Origin: Galeruca laticollis | Taxonomy: Eukaryota > Arthropoda > Insecta > Coleoptera > Chrysomelidae | DNA length: 64,000 nt | NCBI GenBank assembly: GCA_963921935.1 | Contig: OY998180.1 | Span: 208,424,744 to 208,488,743, forward strand | Reading direction: 5' to 3' | Shown here: piece by piece, positions 20,131 to 32,288 of the stretch | How the letters are laid out: each line of letters begins with the position of its first letter | Position numbering within the stretch: position 1 is the stretch's first letter | The notes under the pieces: model-generated | Told to the model about the DNA's origin: nothing | What the model saw: only the letters and a program-made list of their open reading frames with translations | Databases searched by the model: none | Translations under genes and position numbers: made by a program

Positions 20131-22935
20131 GATAATATATGTTTATTTTCAAATTTCAAATATTACAATACATTTTCATAATGATAACAATAGAATATTG
20201 ATTAGGATTGTAAACATTGAGAAGACCCATTAGAACCCGTAGGTTGCGCATGGCCTATTACTTCTTGTCTAATAAACCAACATACAGTTTCATCATCATC
20301 ATGAAACAATATTACAAGCATACTGTGCATAGACAATTGAAATTGAAAATATTTTTTCTAATTTTTTTCACTTTGTGAAACAACCAGTGGAATATAAATA
20401 TCATGATTTGCTTTCGATGAATTGTATAACAATATCTATCTCCAAATTCAGAAGATACTCTTTGAATATTTTTTTTATCATTAAAACTGAATTTATGTGC
20501 AGTATATAATTCTTGTACGTTTCGTCTAGAAAATTGAAAAATCTGCTTGCTAAGTAAGTAAAACAGCGTTGACCTACTCTTTTTTTCGATGTAGCAACCT
20601 GTACATATAAATTTGTTTTATTTCTTGTAAGATAATCATGTGATAATTCTGGAAGAGATGTTCTGTTTTTATAAATGAAGATAACAACACTATGCAAGTA
20701 CAACTTTCTCAGACTGAGGACACCTGCGTCCACGAATATTTTTTTAGAGGAGTAAACATATTCCTCTCTGTAAATTATTTTCAAAATTTTTTTCTGGAGA
20801 ATATCCAATTTCCTGAGATGGGTGTATAATGCACCACCCCAACTAAGGATACCGTACCTTAGTCTGGACTCCACAAGAGCGCTGTACAAAACTTTGAGGT
20901 GTGCGGTATCTAATATTTTGTTCAGGCATTCAAATTTGTATGTCAATAATTTGAGGCTTTTGGTAATTTCATTAATTTGTTGGTGCCACCTGAGATGAGA
21001 GTCAATAATAACACCCAAATATCTTATTTTGTCAGTGTGTCTTATTGTTTTCCTTAAATCTTCATGATCCAAAGTTAGTTCTCGAAATGGGGGTAGGTTT
21101 ACATTGTAACTCGAAAAAGGTACGTAAAATGTTTTTTCAAAATTCATTGTAAGTAATTTGTGATTGAGCCAGTTCACGATACGTTTCAAATCAGTTTCCA
21201 TTTTCCTTTTTAGCTCATCCCAATTTTCGGCACTATACAGAATGGCAGTGTCATCTGCGAAACTGATAATCTGTCCCGTACTTTTATGAGAAGTAAGTAG
21301 ATTATTAATATATAGGGAGAATAATAGTGGTCCAAGTACTGTCCCCTGTGGTACCCCAAATTTGATATTTTTTTCTTCACTAAGCACTCTGCCTATTTTC
21401 ACACGTTGTTTACGACAATTTAGATAACTTGCCATAAGCCCCAATGCTACACCTCGTATACCTGCGTCCCGCAAGGCATCCAACAACTGCGCATGACTGA
21501 CAGTGTCAAACGCCTTTGCAAGACCCAGAAACACACAAGCTGTTGGTTTACTCTCATCCAATAATTTGTAAATACCTCCGACTAGCTTCGAAATAGCATC
21601 ATTAGTAGACAAATTTTCTCTAAAACCAAATTGTAAGGGCGAAATTATACTATTTTTAATAAAGAAGTTGCTTAATCTACTTTTGAATGTCTTTTCAAAC
21701 ACTTTAGCAATTGATGTAATCAAAGAAGTTGGGCGGTAGTTGGATTTTATACATTTATCCACTTTTTCACTTCTATATATTTGATTTATTAAATGTTCTA
21801 GTTGTTTAGATATTTCTACTGATACTGCTTGCAAAGTCTCTGCAGTGGTATTGTCTATGCCTGAAGATTTATTTATTTTCAATGAATTTATTATGTTTAG
21901 TATTTCTTTTTCTGTTACGGGCTCTAGAAACAAACTATTTCCTATGGAGGTTCTTTTTGGTAGGGTTCCAGATGGTTCCTCTATTTTACCATCATATGTT
22001 TCCCCAACATCGACAAAATATTCATTGAAAACTGTTGCGATTGATTTTTCATCAGATATTAATTTATTGTCTTTTGTAAGTATTTGTTTTACAGTCTCAG
22101 ACTTTTTTGTTTTTGTTGAGTTTACAATCTTCCACAAGTTTTTAGAATAATTTTTATTTTTATATATTTCACTCTTGTAAAATTGACCTTATTTGTTTTC
22201 ATGAGTCTATTAACATTATTCCGGTAGGAATGATATTGATTCTTTTTATTAATATCATCGGGATGTTCTTTATGTTCTCTGCGTAAATCATTTCTTCCAT
22301 TGATTGAAGTGATAAGCCCCTTTGTTATCCATTTTTTACGTTTTATATCTCTTCGTTTTATTTTAATTTCTTTGGTATTTTGTTGTATTAAGTTTTGCAA
22401 AGTAATCAATAATGATTTTGCTAATTTATTAACATCATTAATTTTAAAATAATTTTCCCAACCGTAATTATGCAAGTCTCTTTAGATTGCTATAGTTGAT
22501 AAATTTTTGTATGTATTCGCGGTCGACTCCATTTCTCAGTGATAGCGGGGTAATTAAGATTATTGCTTTATGATCTGTAATTGAGCTATCGAAGACGCCA
22601 GATATTGATTTACTCACAATTTCATCATTTTTTACATTGACAAAAATATGATCTATGCAAGTCGCGGAGCCCCGATCAACACGCGTATTCAAATTTATCA
22701 TTGATATGAAGTTGTACTCGCTCAGTGTGTCTAAGTATTCCGATATTATTTCATTATCATCATTCAGGTTAAGATTTAAGTATCCAGCAATGATATGACA
22801 AGATATTGGCATATTTTTACAAGTTTCCAGGTATTCTTTCAAGTTTGTTACAAATGCCTTAGCGTCTATTGATAGAGGTGTATAAACCGCTGTTATAAGA
22901 ATAGAATTTTTTTTCGTGCGTTACTTTTGTTTGTA

Positions 22936-24277
22936 CGAGGGCAATTCAGAAACTAACCTCCGATTGGTCACAGTGCGGGTAGTGGGGGGAGTACCGCGCC
23001 ATCTGTGCATTCACACGCTCAGCAGGTCAGTCGGCATCAAGCCGTAGTCGAGTGAACATCGTACCTGCGCTAGTTTAGTTTTTGTGGCAGTTTGAATTGT
23101 GTGCTGCAATAGAAAATCCCGCCAAATGTGAAGTGCGTGCTGTTATGCTGTTATAAGGTTTTTTACAGCCAAAGGATACTCTGCAGCAGCTATTCATCGT
23201 GAGCTTTGTACCGTGTACGGACCAAAAGTTATGAGTGAAGGAGTTGTCCGTGAATGGGTACGTTTATTTAAAAGTGGACGAGAAAACGTTCATGATGAAG
23301 AGAGGAGTGGAAGACCATCCTTGGTGACTGACGAACTCGTTCAGACAGTTGATGCAAAAGTTCGTGAAAATCGACGTTTCACAATGGCGGAGTTGTCTAC
23401 TGATTTTCCACAGATTTCTAAGACTCTTTTGTACGAGATAGTGACAGCAAGATTGGGTTACCGTAAGTTCTGTGCACGATGGGTGCCCAAAATTCTTACC
23501 GACCACCACAAAAGTCAAAGAATGGCCTCTGCATTAGACTTTCTGTCACGTTATGAGGACGAAGGAGAACCATTGTTAAACAGAATCGTGACCGGTGACG
23601 AAACCTGGATTAAGTACGTAAACCCTGAGACAAAAGAACAATCAAAGATGTGGGCACATTCAGATTCGCCTACCAAACCAAAAAAAGCCCGGCAAGATTT
23701 TTCTGCCAGAAAACTGATGGCAACGGTGTTTTGGGATGCCAAAGGGGTGTTGTTGGTTGAATTCATGGAACGTGGGACGACCATTAATCAAGACGTGTAC
23801 TGTGAAACACTAAAAACATTACGACGGGCTATACAGAACAAACGCCGTGGTATGCTGACTTCCGGTATCGTTTTTTTGCACGATAACGCCCGTCCTCACT
23901 CTGCTCGCAGAACAACAGCCCTTCTTGAGTCCTTCAAGTGGGACGTTTTCAACCATCCACCTTACAGCCCAGATCTGGCGCCAAGCGATTATCACCTCTT
24001 CATGCATATGAAGAAATGGCTCGGGTCCCAGCGGTTTGATGACGACGAAGAGCTCAAAGATGCGGTCACAGCCTGGCTCAAGGCACAAGCGGGTGATTTT
24101 TATGCAGAAGGAATTTCAAAGCTTGTGAAGAGATACGATAAGTGCCTCAATCGTTATGGAGACTATGTCGAAAAATAGTGCAAAGATGTAGTTGTAAGAT
24201 GTATATATTAAAATATTTTTACTTAACTTGGTGTATTTTTTTCAATCAACCGGAGGTTAGTTTCTGAATTGCCCTCG
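22936..24277 (+). mobile_element. mariner transposon, nearly intact
   Basis: 1342 bp starting CGAGGGCAATTCAGAAACTA and ending in its inverse, ~28-bp TIRs with one or two differences. TA lies at 22934-22935 and 24278-24279. Length, TIRs and a DD34D transposase are typical of mariner. It splits the endonuclease reading frame of the non-LTR element, so it is the youngest layer of this nest. Confidence 0.95.
23097..24178 (+). pseudogene. mariner DD34D transposase, two small lesions
   Basis: The paired-type helix-turn-helix region is followed by WVPKIL (~23485), TGDETW (first Asp, ~23600), HDNARPH (second Asp, ~23880) and YSPDLAPSDYHLF with the third Asp 34 residues later. It stops at 24176. The frame is open from 23213 on (321 residues), but the true N-terminus lies upstream: CAAIENPAKCEVRAV from ~23100. 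An exact 8-bp tandem duplication (GCTGTTAT at 23139-23146 and 23147-23154) shifts the frame there. The codon where ATG would be expected is TTG (23097). Otherwise the catalytic domain looks complete. Close to the genes fused in SETMAR-type proteins. Confidence 0.93.
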
Positions 24278-24649
24278 TATTATTTTACATTCCCCTATAT
24301 ATATGATTCTGTTGGAAGATGTAATAGTTTTATTCAAATAGATGACAGTACCGTCATTCCTATTTATCTCGCCATGATTGTAAAACATGTTGTAATTGTC
24401 TATTTGATAGAAATTCTCATATTCTATTCTGAACGTTTCTGTCAGAATGATGCAATCGAAGTCATTTCTCAATTGGTTCATTAATATTTCCAGTTGATCG
24501 AAATTTTTTTGTACTGATACAGGAACTATAGTTGGTTTCTTATCTTTGAAAGTGATTCCTTCTGTCTGCTTCTGTATGCCCTGTATATCGCTAGTTTTTC
24601 GTGCGGGAGATTCGGATACTGGATTAATTACTTGACTTTCTACTGAACT

Positions 24650-24825
24650 TTCTTACATATGAATATCCCTGTATAATATAAGAAAGCAACTATCAGGACT
24701 AGTAAAATAAGTCTTTCGTAACCTGAAGGTAATCTGACCTGGTTATGATATAAATAAGATATTTCTTACATATGAATATCCCTGTATAATATAAGAAAGC
24801 AACTGTCAGGACTAGTAAAATAAGA
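24650..24825. repeat. ~113-bp satellite array, right part
   Basis: About 1.6 further units of the array at 19700-20130. CTTACATATGAATATCCCTG occurs at 24653 and 24765 (period 112). Direct continuation across the non-LTR insertion. Confidence 0.8.
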
Positions 24826-25389
24826 AAAAAAAAGACTTACGGTTTGAAATATCACAAATCACAACAAAACAATATCACTGTTCACATACGGGCCGTCGAA
24901 GATGAGGGTGTGCCAGGCCATGCGGTACCTGATCACTCTATGAGGGTTACTTCCTCACTGCTCCTGTTCCCAAATTTTCTGCTATTTATTTCAGAAGATT
25001 TGTGACGAGGATTGTTATTAAAAACATCAACTGTAGTTGTGTTTTTTTAATTTCCTTCGGTTTGCCCTTGTTTCGTATTTTTTATTTTCGTAATTGAAAG
25101 TTAATTTTCAATTAATTTCTTTATACTAAGTTGCAAGATTTGTCTTTATTTTGATAAACAAACAATCGTGTGTTTTGTCATCGACCTTGTCGGTTGTGTA
25201 AATTTTTTGTTTAAATTCTTTTCTGTTCTAGGTCAGCTTTTGTTAAATTGAATTCGACTTATTTTATTATAAGGCAAATTATATCTATATAGGGTGTCCC
25301 TAAATTTCCCTTTGCCATATTTCGTGTTTATTACAAAAACTTTGTAGCAAATTTGCAACTCCATCTAATCTAAATGAGAAACAGAAAGT
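24826..25389. other. piggyBac 3' flank, unassigned
   Basis: Non-coding, lying between the satellite and the transposase stop. A GC-richer stretch (~24885-24960) and a CAGGG-like AGGGTGTCCC at 25292 are the only notable points. Confidence 0.4.
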
Positions 25390-27104
25390 CTAATTCAAAT
25401 GAAAAGTTGAAAAACAGTTTTTGTCCTTCGTAAGACATAAATGTACACCAGATTTGTCACATTTGAAGTGGGTGAATCCTTTGCAGTAGGGCAATTTGCA
25501 TCTTTGACGTGTATGATAATATTTTATCCAATGAGCAGTTTCGTCTAACCGAACATTTTTTGGAGGAATATGTGTTGTAGGGCCTCTATGTCTTTTTGCG
25601 TCTATTTCATCTTCTACTTGGTTCGTGGAAAGTCTTCCACGTTTTTTATTGCAGGTATTCCAAACAGGCAAAGAGTTTATGCAATTTCGATCCTAAATTG
25701 CCAAAGGTTCTCATCGGGAATTTTTTTCACCCTTTTTGCCCTTTTATACAACAAAAAAGCGTTTATTATCGTAACATCAAGTAGATGGAAAAAAAGTCTC
25801 AAACTCCATTTCTTGGACCTGAGAGGTATTTTGTTATATTCTTGTACCACACGAGGAGACGGTATTGTTATCTCCTTTGCTTGTCGGTCAAACCGATTCA
25901 CACCATAATGAGATAATCCACCGAAACAAGTTGAAATTAGCGTAACTACTTTGTTGTCTTTCCAAGTTGTTATGCTCAAATCAACCCCATCAATGTTGGC
26001 TACATATTCTTCTGCATTCTCTCGTGATTTTTTCTAGAAAATGTTGTCTGGTGGTAAGGGGTTATTGGGAATTCTGTTTCGACGGATTGGTCCTCACATA
26101 TAGATTCCTTGATTTGTTAGTGATGTAAATAATGGAACAGAAGAATAATAGTTATCACAATAAAGTTGATAATCCATATTTCTAGGTATTTTTCTCGCAA
26201 GTCTAGTAACAATATTGGAACTTGTTCCCAAATCACTTTCATTAGAAGTGAGTTTAGGGAACCAGTTGAAGGCTCCATTGTAAATTTCGAATCCATAGGA
26301 ATATCCTGATGTATCACAAAGCATGAACAATTTGAAACCCCATTTGTGAAGCTTCATTGAGTTATACTGTTCCAAATGATGCCTTGTTTTTGTAGCACAT
26401 ATTTGTTCATCTATAGAAAGCTTACTTTCCATTGGTATAGCAGCAAACTGCTTATTAAGTTGTCTTATCAGTGGTCTGATTTTGTGAAGATTGTCATATT
26501 GAGGATCATCTTTTGGAAGCATAAATGTGTTGTCGTTGAAATGAAGTATGCACTTTAAACGTTCAAATTCATTTATGCTCAAAGTACTGCGAACACTATG
26601 TCTGGTCGCCAGTAGCAGCGAGTTCTTGGTAGTTTTGATACAGACATATACACAGATACACCTAAGAATTTTCGAATATCTACTGAAGAAATATTACCAG
26701 GTTTATTCGGATTTTTCTGAACGCTGTATAAGTTTGTTTCACTGGTGATATTGTCTATAAGGTTATCATAAAAAAAAGAACTTGAAAAAGTCATATGGAG
26801 TCTCCAGATGTATAATGTTTGTTGGAAGTTCAATATTGCCTTTGAATCTTAGGGAATCTTCATCAATTTGCAAATGTTTTTTATGCCACGAGAGTGTAGT
26901 TGCCTTTTTACCGACTTTATCAGTTGTTAGGCTATTTGCAGTAGAAGTAGATGGTTGTTCACCCTCCGCGTATTCTTCATTAATGACCTCTTGGTCCGCA
27001 ATACTATCGTCTGAAAAATCTTCGCTATTGTCTAAGTTATCTATAATTTTTGCCTATTCAGCATCTGAAATTGCTTCCTTATGACCCCTCCTTTTATAAG
27101 ACAT
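25390..27104 (-). pseudogene. piggyBac transposase, broken
   Basis: Start at ATG 27104 (MSYKRRGHKEAISDAE, then TAG). An acidic N-terminal region leads to the DDE domain: SIDEQICATK (first Asp, ~26420), LYCDNYYSSV (second Asp, ~26160) and TWKDNKVV (third Asp, ~25965). A C-terminal Cys/His-rich domain (CKLPYCKGFTHFKCDKS, ~25480) ends at 25390. Total ~570 codons matches the family. Lesions: the early stop, a frame change in an A-run near 26785, another near 26580, a TGA near 26090 and a TAG near 26035. All three catalytic Asp survive, so the element may have died fairly recently. Confidence 0.9.
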
Positions 27105-27608
27105 GGCCAACTGAAAAAACAAATATTCAGTTATTTTATAAAATAGTCAAAATTTTCGAAAAAAGTAAAAAATTGTGAGGTCAATACGCAGTTGTACATA
27201 CCGCCTCAACTGAAAGTTTCATAATGTACCAAATTTGCTACAAATATTTTGGAGGGGCTATAGCAAACTTCATATTGGCAAAATACATTGTAAAACAATT
27301 GAACCTACCTATTTCATCCGAGTTACAGAAATTTCCGCTAAAAACACAACAATTTTCAATTTTTCGGGCACTAAAACAACCGGCGTTGGAAATAGGAAGT
27401 ATGTGACAGACAACAATTTTGGGGTTATGCATCAACCAACATCAAGCCGGGAATCTAAAATATTTGAAGGCATTTTCATAGCTATCATGTCAGGCGGAGC
27501 GTATCGAACATGCTACACTATGAAATAGACACTTGAATCAAGTGTATGTATAATTTTAATGCTGGTCAAGGTGTTTGTTACAAATTAGCTACCTTATGAA
27601 ATTAAGGG

Positions 27609-27770
27609 TTAAATGGTGACAGATATCTGGACTTGTTAAGAAATTTTATTGTGCCAGCTATAGCAGCCATATTTTCCAATCCTAACAATCCAATTTTACC
27701 TTCTGATGACATATGGTATCAACAAGATGGTGCTACCCTCATATATGCAATTATTCCATTTTCAATAATC
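27609..27770 (+). pseudogene. Transposase piece 3
   Basis: Continues piece 2 across the piggyBac element: NGDRYLDLLRNFIVPAIAAI, PNNPILPSDDIWYQQDGA (second catalytic Asp, ~27730), then frameshifted. The third-acid region is not recognisable beyond 27770. Confidence 0.75.
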
Positions 27771-28672
27771 TAACTATTAAATATAAACTCTTCGTAGTTT
27801 AAAACTCAGTTATTTACATCCTCATCAAATTTAACTCACAGCCCTCTTTGTCTATGAATTGTTTCCGTGGACTAATATACTCTCTATGTCCAATATGCAT
27901 GTGTCATTAAATAATGTGACGTTTCCGTTTCATTATTTTATCTTTATATCGGTTATAAGCTATTAATTAAATTGTAGTATACAAAATAATGATGATAAAT
28001 CTCTAATTATAACACTAATATTGGTTTCTTTTATGATTCAAGTGATGATCCATAAGATATAATAAGTATATGTCTCATATATCCTTTATATATAAATTCC
28101 TCTGTTGATACACCATTCTGTATAATGTTCCGTCAGGCGTTACGTAAATTTTTTTTTAAAACGTATATTCGAATATTATATTTTTCTTCATTATAACAAT
28201 ACTTCGTGTGCTCTATTCAATGTATTTACTGCATAACTTATTTAAAAAAACTCGTATTCTTTCAGTACGGTGAATTAATGAAATTAAACATCAACTGACA
28301 GAATTGGTTATATAGCCATTATAAAAAGATTATCCTCTATTATTTATTTTATTTCAATATTTCGCTACTATATATAATTCGAAGAAAAATATTTGCCAAC
28401 ATATTTGTAACGGATATTTTGGTGGGAATGTGGCAATAAAACACCAGAGTACACTTTTTCTGATATTTATTACCGAGCTTTCGAATAACTTTTTATTAAT
28501 TTCCAAGGGATAAAAATTATTGGTCAATGTTATCATTATCAAAAATAAAATGATAAATATTTACATAAAATCTATCGAGAATTTTGGTAAAGTTATATAT
28601 TATCAACGATAAACTCAAAAAATAATATGACATCAAACAAACTATTTGATCTTGAACTACTATAGTTTTGAT
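27771..28672. other. Unassigned AT-rich sequence
   Basis: No coding signal or internal repeat partner was recognised. It may contain the rest of the split transposon and the lost 3' part of the gypsy relic. Confidence 0.4.
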
Positions 28673-31600
28673 TTATTTATTATAAAATAGATACTGGTCC
28701 CAATCTCTCTGGTGGCTGGAAACTACTTTGGACAGATATTTTCCAATGGTCCTGTTCATTTTCTCGACTATTCCATCTAATTGTGGATGCAACTCTGTTG
28801 TCCGGGTCTTCTCCATTCCCAGCTTGTCACTAATTTCCTGGAATACCGGGCTCTCCAAATTTCTTCCTTGATCGCTGTTGACTTCCAATGGCACACCATA
28901 TCGGCTGATAAATTCTTTCACCAGTACATCCGCGACAGTTGTGGCCTCTTGATTTGGGATCACGTAAATTTCCACCCACTTTGTGAAATAATCCATTACT
29001 ACCAGGATGTATTTACCACCATTTTCTGTCGTCGGAATTGGTCCAGCGATGTCTAAAGCAATCCTTTCGAAAGGGCTTCCAACATTATATTGTTTCAAGG
29101 GCGCCTTTGTCCTGCCATGTGGTCCATTACTCGTAGTACAAGTCGTACATTCTTACACCAGTCCTTCACATCGTTGGAGCTGTTCACCCAATAAAACCTT
29201 TCACGGACTCGCTGAAGGGTTTTATTCACTCCCATATGACCTCCGGATGGTCTGTATTGTAACTTTATCAGTACTTCTACTACTCTCGTTCTCGGGATAA
29301 CTATCTGTATTCTCTTCTCGGAACCATCATCGTTCAAAGGATTCTTTTCAACAAGTCTTCTTCCAAAACAAGGGAGCCCCACTGCGCCCAATATTCCTCG
29401 AGTGTCGGTGAAAATCTTGACACTTCTTGCCATGTAGGTCACCGATTTCTTCCTTCCATTGCCAAATCTATTTTAGGAAAGGATCATTCTCCTGAAATTC
29501 TTTGATCCTGGTGGGTGACCATTCTTCGTTGACTACAGTAGTTCTTGAAACTGGAGCTTTCCCTAGATTCCGCCTTGTTGCCGTGGGAGCAATATGCTGG
29601 GCACGGCCGTCTGGACAGGGAGTCGGCATTTCGGTGCCTCACATCAGCTCGATGTTGGATTTTGAAATCATATTCTTGAAGTCGGTCAATACATCTAGCA
29701 ATCTGGCCCTCGGGATTCTTGAACTGCATTAACCACTTGAGTGCTGCTTGATCAGTCCGGATTAAGAACTTCCTTCCATAGAGATACTGGTAAAAGTGTT
29801 CCACGGACTTTACTGAAATATCCCAGCATTCTTTCTTGCCCTGCTTGAATCCTGAAATCCTACGTTGTTTGCGCCACTGTCAAGAATAAAGTCTCCCTCT
29901 GGTAATAGATATCGCCGTTTTTAAATGCCTTTTCCAGGATTCAAAAACCGTTTGACAGTCTTGGTCCCATTGGAAAGATGTTTTTTCTTCAGCGAGTCGA
30001 GTAAGGAGCTTGGCAATATCTCCAAACTTCCTGATAAATCTTCTATAGTATGTGCAAAGTCCAAGGAAGCTCATAATTTGATGTTTGTCGGTTGGTTGCG
30101 GCCATTGCTGAATGGAAACAATTTTCCTGGATCCACCGCCACTCCTTCATTTCTCACTATATGATCTAGATAGTTGACTCGGTTTTGGAACAGCTGACAT
30201 TTCTTCGGATTTAACGTGAGCTGGGCAACTTCGAGTCGTTTGAATACATGTTCCAAATTCTTCAGGTGTTCGTCAAATGTCTTCCCCAGTCGTCCTCCAA
30301 ATAGACCAGGCATGTTTTCCAAGACAACCCTCTCAAGACAATTTTCATGAGTCTTTCAAATGTCGCGGGCGCATTACAGAGCCCAAATGGCATGATGTTG
30401 AATTGCCATAATCCAGATCCGGTGGTAAAAGCAGCCTTCTCTTTGTCTTCGGAGTCCATTTCTACTTGCCAATATTCAGACTTCAGCTCCAAGGTGGTAA
30501 ACAGTTTGCTGCCGGCCAAAGTATCTAACGTATCGTCGATTCGAGACAGAGGATAGCTGTCTTTCTTCGTCACGTTGTTTAGCTGGCGATAATCCACGCA
30601 GAATCTCGTAGTTCCATCCTTCTTCTTGACGAGCACTACTGGAGACATCCATTGACTAGTAGATGTTTTTATAACTTTTACGTCTGCCATCTCTAGAATT
30701 AATCTTTCAGCTTCCTTTCTCTTCGGTTGTGGTGGGCTTTGAGCTGATTGCCTAATTGGCTTGGCATTATTAGTATCGATTTTGAGTTTGGCGGCTGATG
30801 CTCTACCATTCTTCCCTCCTTTTGGTACGAATAGATCTCGATACTCAAGATAAATTCTCTCATTATCTTTTTCTCAGCTTGATTCAAGGATTGACCAGCT
30901 ACTGATAAAATTTGTTCGAATCTGGCATTAGAATTGTCAGTTGCCGTTGTTTGGCGAACTATAGACGTCACTGGTACGCAGGATCCAATTTGGGTTTCTT
31001 TCTTGATTGTATTTGGGTAATCGTTCACGTTCATTACACGTACTGGGATCTCCTTCGCCGACGTAACCAATCCTTTTCCAATTAGTACTCCTTTGCCAAC
31101 CTCTTCGTCGTGGCTCATTAGCTCCATCATAACCGGTGTACCTTCCTCCATGGTAACCTGTAGCCGCGCTACTATCATGGTTTCGCTTAGTGCAGGTAGA
31201 ACGATATCATCCTGTACAGCTGCCAACACCGTGCTGCCTTCATATGGATGAAGGAAGACTTCCTCGGGACCCACTTCAATTCCTCTGTTTCTAAAATCCA
31301 ATTGGAAACCATGTAGATTCAATACGTCCATTCCCAGAATCACGTCTTCTTCAATGTCAGCTACGATTACCATATGCGTGAATTTTTTTGCGCCAATTCC
31401 CAATTGTATTTGTGTCTCACCGTGAACGTTGGCGCTCTCACCTGTAGAGGTCCGCAGTCGCAGTCTCGTTGGTAAAAGCTTCTTCTTGGAGTTTATTATC
31501 TCTGGTCGTATAATGGTCTAGCTGCTCCAGTGTCTACCAGCAGAGAATAACTCTTGCCATTCACTTCGCCATCTACATATACACTCTCGTTGCGAGATCT

Positions 31601-31757
31601 AATAGAAGCTATCAGTATGAGAGGGTCTTTGGAATGATCATGGGTCGGTGCTGCCCCCTCGTAGCCGACCCGTTCTAGTTTTCCTGTGACTGGGGTTCTT
31701 GGTTTGCGCTGGGGCGCTTACACGAACTGCGTACATGCCCTAGCTCGCCACATATCA
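28673..31757 (-). pseudogene. gypsy pol polyprotein, broken
   Basis: Reading minus: half a zinc knuckle (CGELGHVRSSCKRP, ~31745), protease with VDTGAAR (~31530), then DVILGMDVLNLHGF (~31320). RT follows with FCVDYRQLNN (~30590) and FGLCNAPATFERLM (~30370). The YxDD box is altered to VYLEDD followed by a small deletion (~30300). RNase H has a gap that removes its N-terminal half (~29830-29870) and keeps YLYGRKFLIRTDQAALKWL (~29770). Integrase has zinc region GGHMGVNKTL, then ALDIAGP (first Asp, ~29050), VNSDQGRN (second Asp, ~28880) and IVEKMNRTIGK (Glu, ~28760). It ends at 28673 without the C-terminal domain. Several frameshifts. Inactive. Confidence 0.88.
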
Positions 31758-31760
31758 CTG
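28673..31760 (-). mobile_element. gypsy-type LTR retrotransposon relic, both ends missing
   Basis: Pol domains on the minus strand are in gypsy order, from a zinc knuckle (~31740) to the integrase core (~28690). No LTR, primer site or polypurine tract is seen at either side. Coding stops abruptly after the integrase core at 28673 and, upstream, meets an unrelated spliced gene fragment at ~31757. It is a different family from the element at 5278. Confidence 0.85.
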
Positions 31761-32288
31761 GAATTAGGTATTTCATTTTCTTTTTGTTCATTATTTTTTT
31801 TGTGACGACTTCTCTTCTCTTCACCAAATTTCGAGTCATCATGGACCACGATCTCTTCAGGGGGTATTTCCTCTGGAATTATTTCAATGCCGTCAGTGGT
31901 TGTATTCGCCTCTACGTGGTTATCAGTGGGAGTGGCAGTACTAGGAGATTTTCTATTTACATTAGTCGTATTGGCTTCTGTTACATTTTGAAGTTCAACA
32001 TAGGTTTTTTCTTTTTAACCTCAATGGCCTATAGTTAAATGGTTTTCGTTGAATAATTCTTTAAGTTGATATTCTGAGTCGACTACTACTTCTTTTGCTG
32101 AAGTTGTCTCCCACGATGGTTTGGGGTCAGGAAAAAGTTCGGTTTGATCCACATACTCGAAAAGTTTAATTTTCTTTGAATTATGACCATTCGTTTAATT
32201 AAAAATGGATGTTGAAGATTGGGACAGGATACTATTAGAGTTTACTGTAACTTCTCTGGCTCCACTAATACTAAGTTGTGGATCACAC
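31757..32288 (-). pseudogene. Exon 2 of an unrecognised spliced gene fragment
   Basis: Follows a TTTACAG acceptor (32289-32290 on the complement). It reads CDPQLSISGAREVTVN, then SQSSTSIFN-stop, then KIKLFEYVDQTELFPDPKPS and VVVDSEYQLKELFNENHL. After a frame change near 32030 it reads KTYVELQNVTEANTTNVNRK, HVEANTTTDGIEIIPEE and FGEEKRSRHKKNNEQKE. It ends at the junction with the gypsy relic. Polar and acidic, with no recognised domain. One stop (~32200) and one frame change show it is decayed. The junction with exon 1 (33059-33123) is in frame. Confidence 0.5.

Larger units (their letters stand above)
20401..24640 (-). pseudogene. Non-LTR endonuclease-RT polyprotein, split by mariner
   Basis: Reads minus from ~24640. 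A linker PVSVQKNFDQLEILMNQL leads to the endonuclease start, FDCIILTETF (catalytic Glu kept, ~24440). After the mariner (22936-24277) it continues ILITAVYTPLSIDAKAF. The expected GDLN motif is mutated to GYLN (~22775), while the ITDHKAI motif is kept (~22580). The RT domain from ~21800 has SNYRPTSLI, LAKAFDTVSH, GVPQGTVLGPLLF and FADDTAILY (~21260), and the frame runs to a stop at 20401. Frame changes occur near 22470, 22140 and 22910. RT sequence is jockey/CR1-like. The frame 20401-22137 is fully open, so this is a fairly young copy. Confidence 0.88.
20131..24649 (-). mobile_element. Jockey-like non-LTR retrotransposon, 5'-truncated
   Basis: Interrupts the 113-bp array. Its 3' end (AATAAACATATATTATC reading minus) is near 20131; the 5' end, near 24649, lies within coding, so the copy is 5'-truncated. 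It encodes an APE-type endonuclease and RT on the minus strand. A mariner (22936-24277) is inserted in the endonuclease part. About 10 bp of the satellite unit are missing at the junction instead of a target duplication. Confidence 0.8.
19167..27608 (-). mobile_element. piggyBac element with TTAA duplications
   Basis: Begins CCCTTCGTTTCATGAATTT and ends in the inverse ATGAAATTAAGGG. TTAA at 19163-19166 and 27609-27612 is the canonical piggyBac target. Removing the element and one TTAA rejoins the host transposase as VEGNL-NGDRYLDLLRNF, confirming the boundaries to the base. A second TTAACCCTT lies at ~19221. The 8.4-kb length is inflated by a non-LTR element carrying a mariner, and by a satellite. 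The transposase is on the minus strand. Confidence 0.92.
14287..27790 (+). mobile_element. Tc1/mariner-like transposon split by two large insertions
   Basis: One transposase gene is recognisable in three pieces (14643-14883, 18788-19166, 27609-27770). They join in frame across a 3.9-kb insertion and an 8.4-kb piggyBac element. The 5' end is taken at TACAGGGTCAG (14286-), the CAGGG-type terminus of this family. An inverted GCCCTGTATA module follows at ~14464, as in the TIR of the element at 5465. The right end was not found; coding decays after 27770. The outer boundaries are therefore tentative. Confidence 0.65.
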
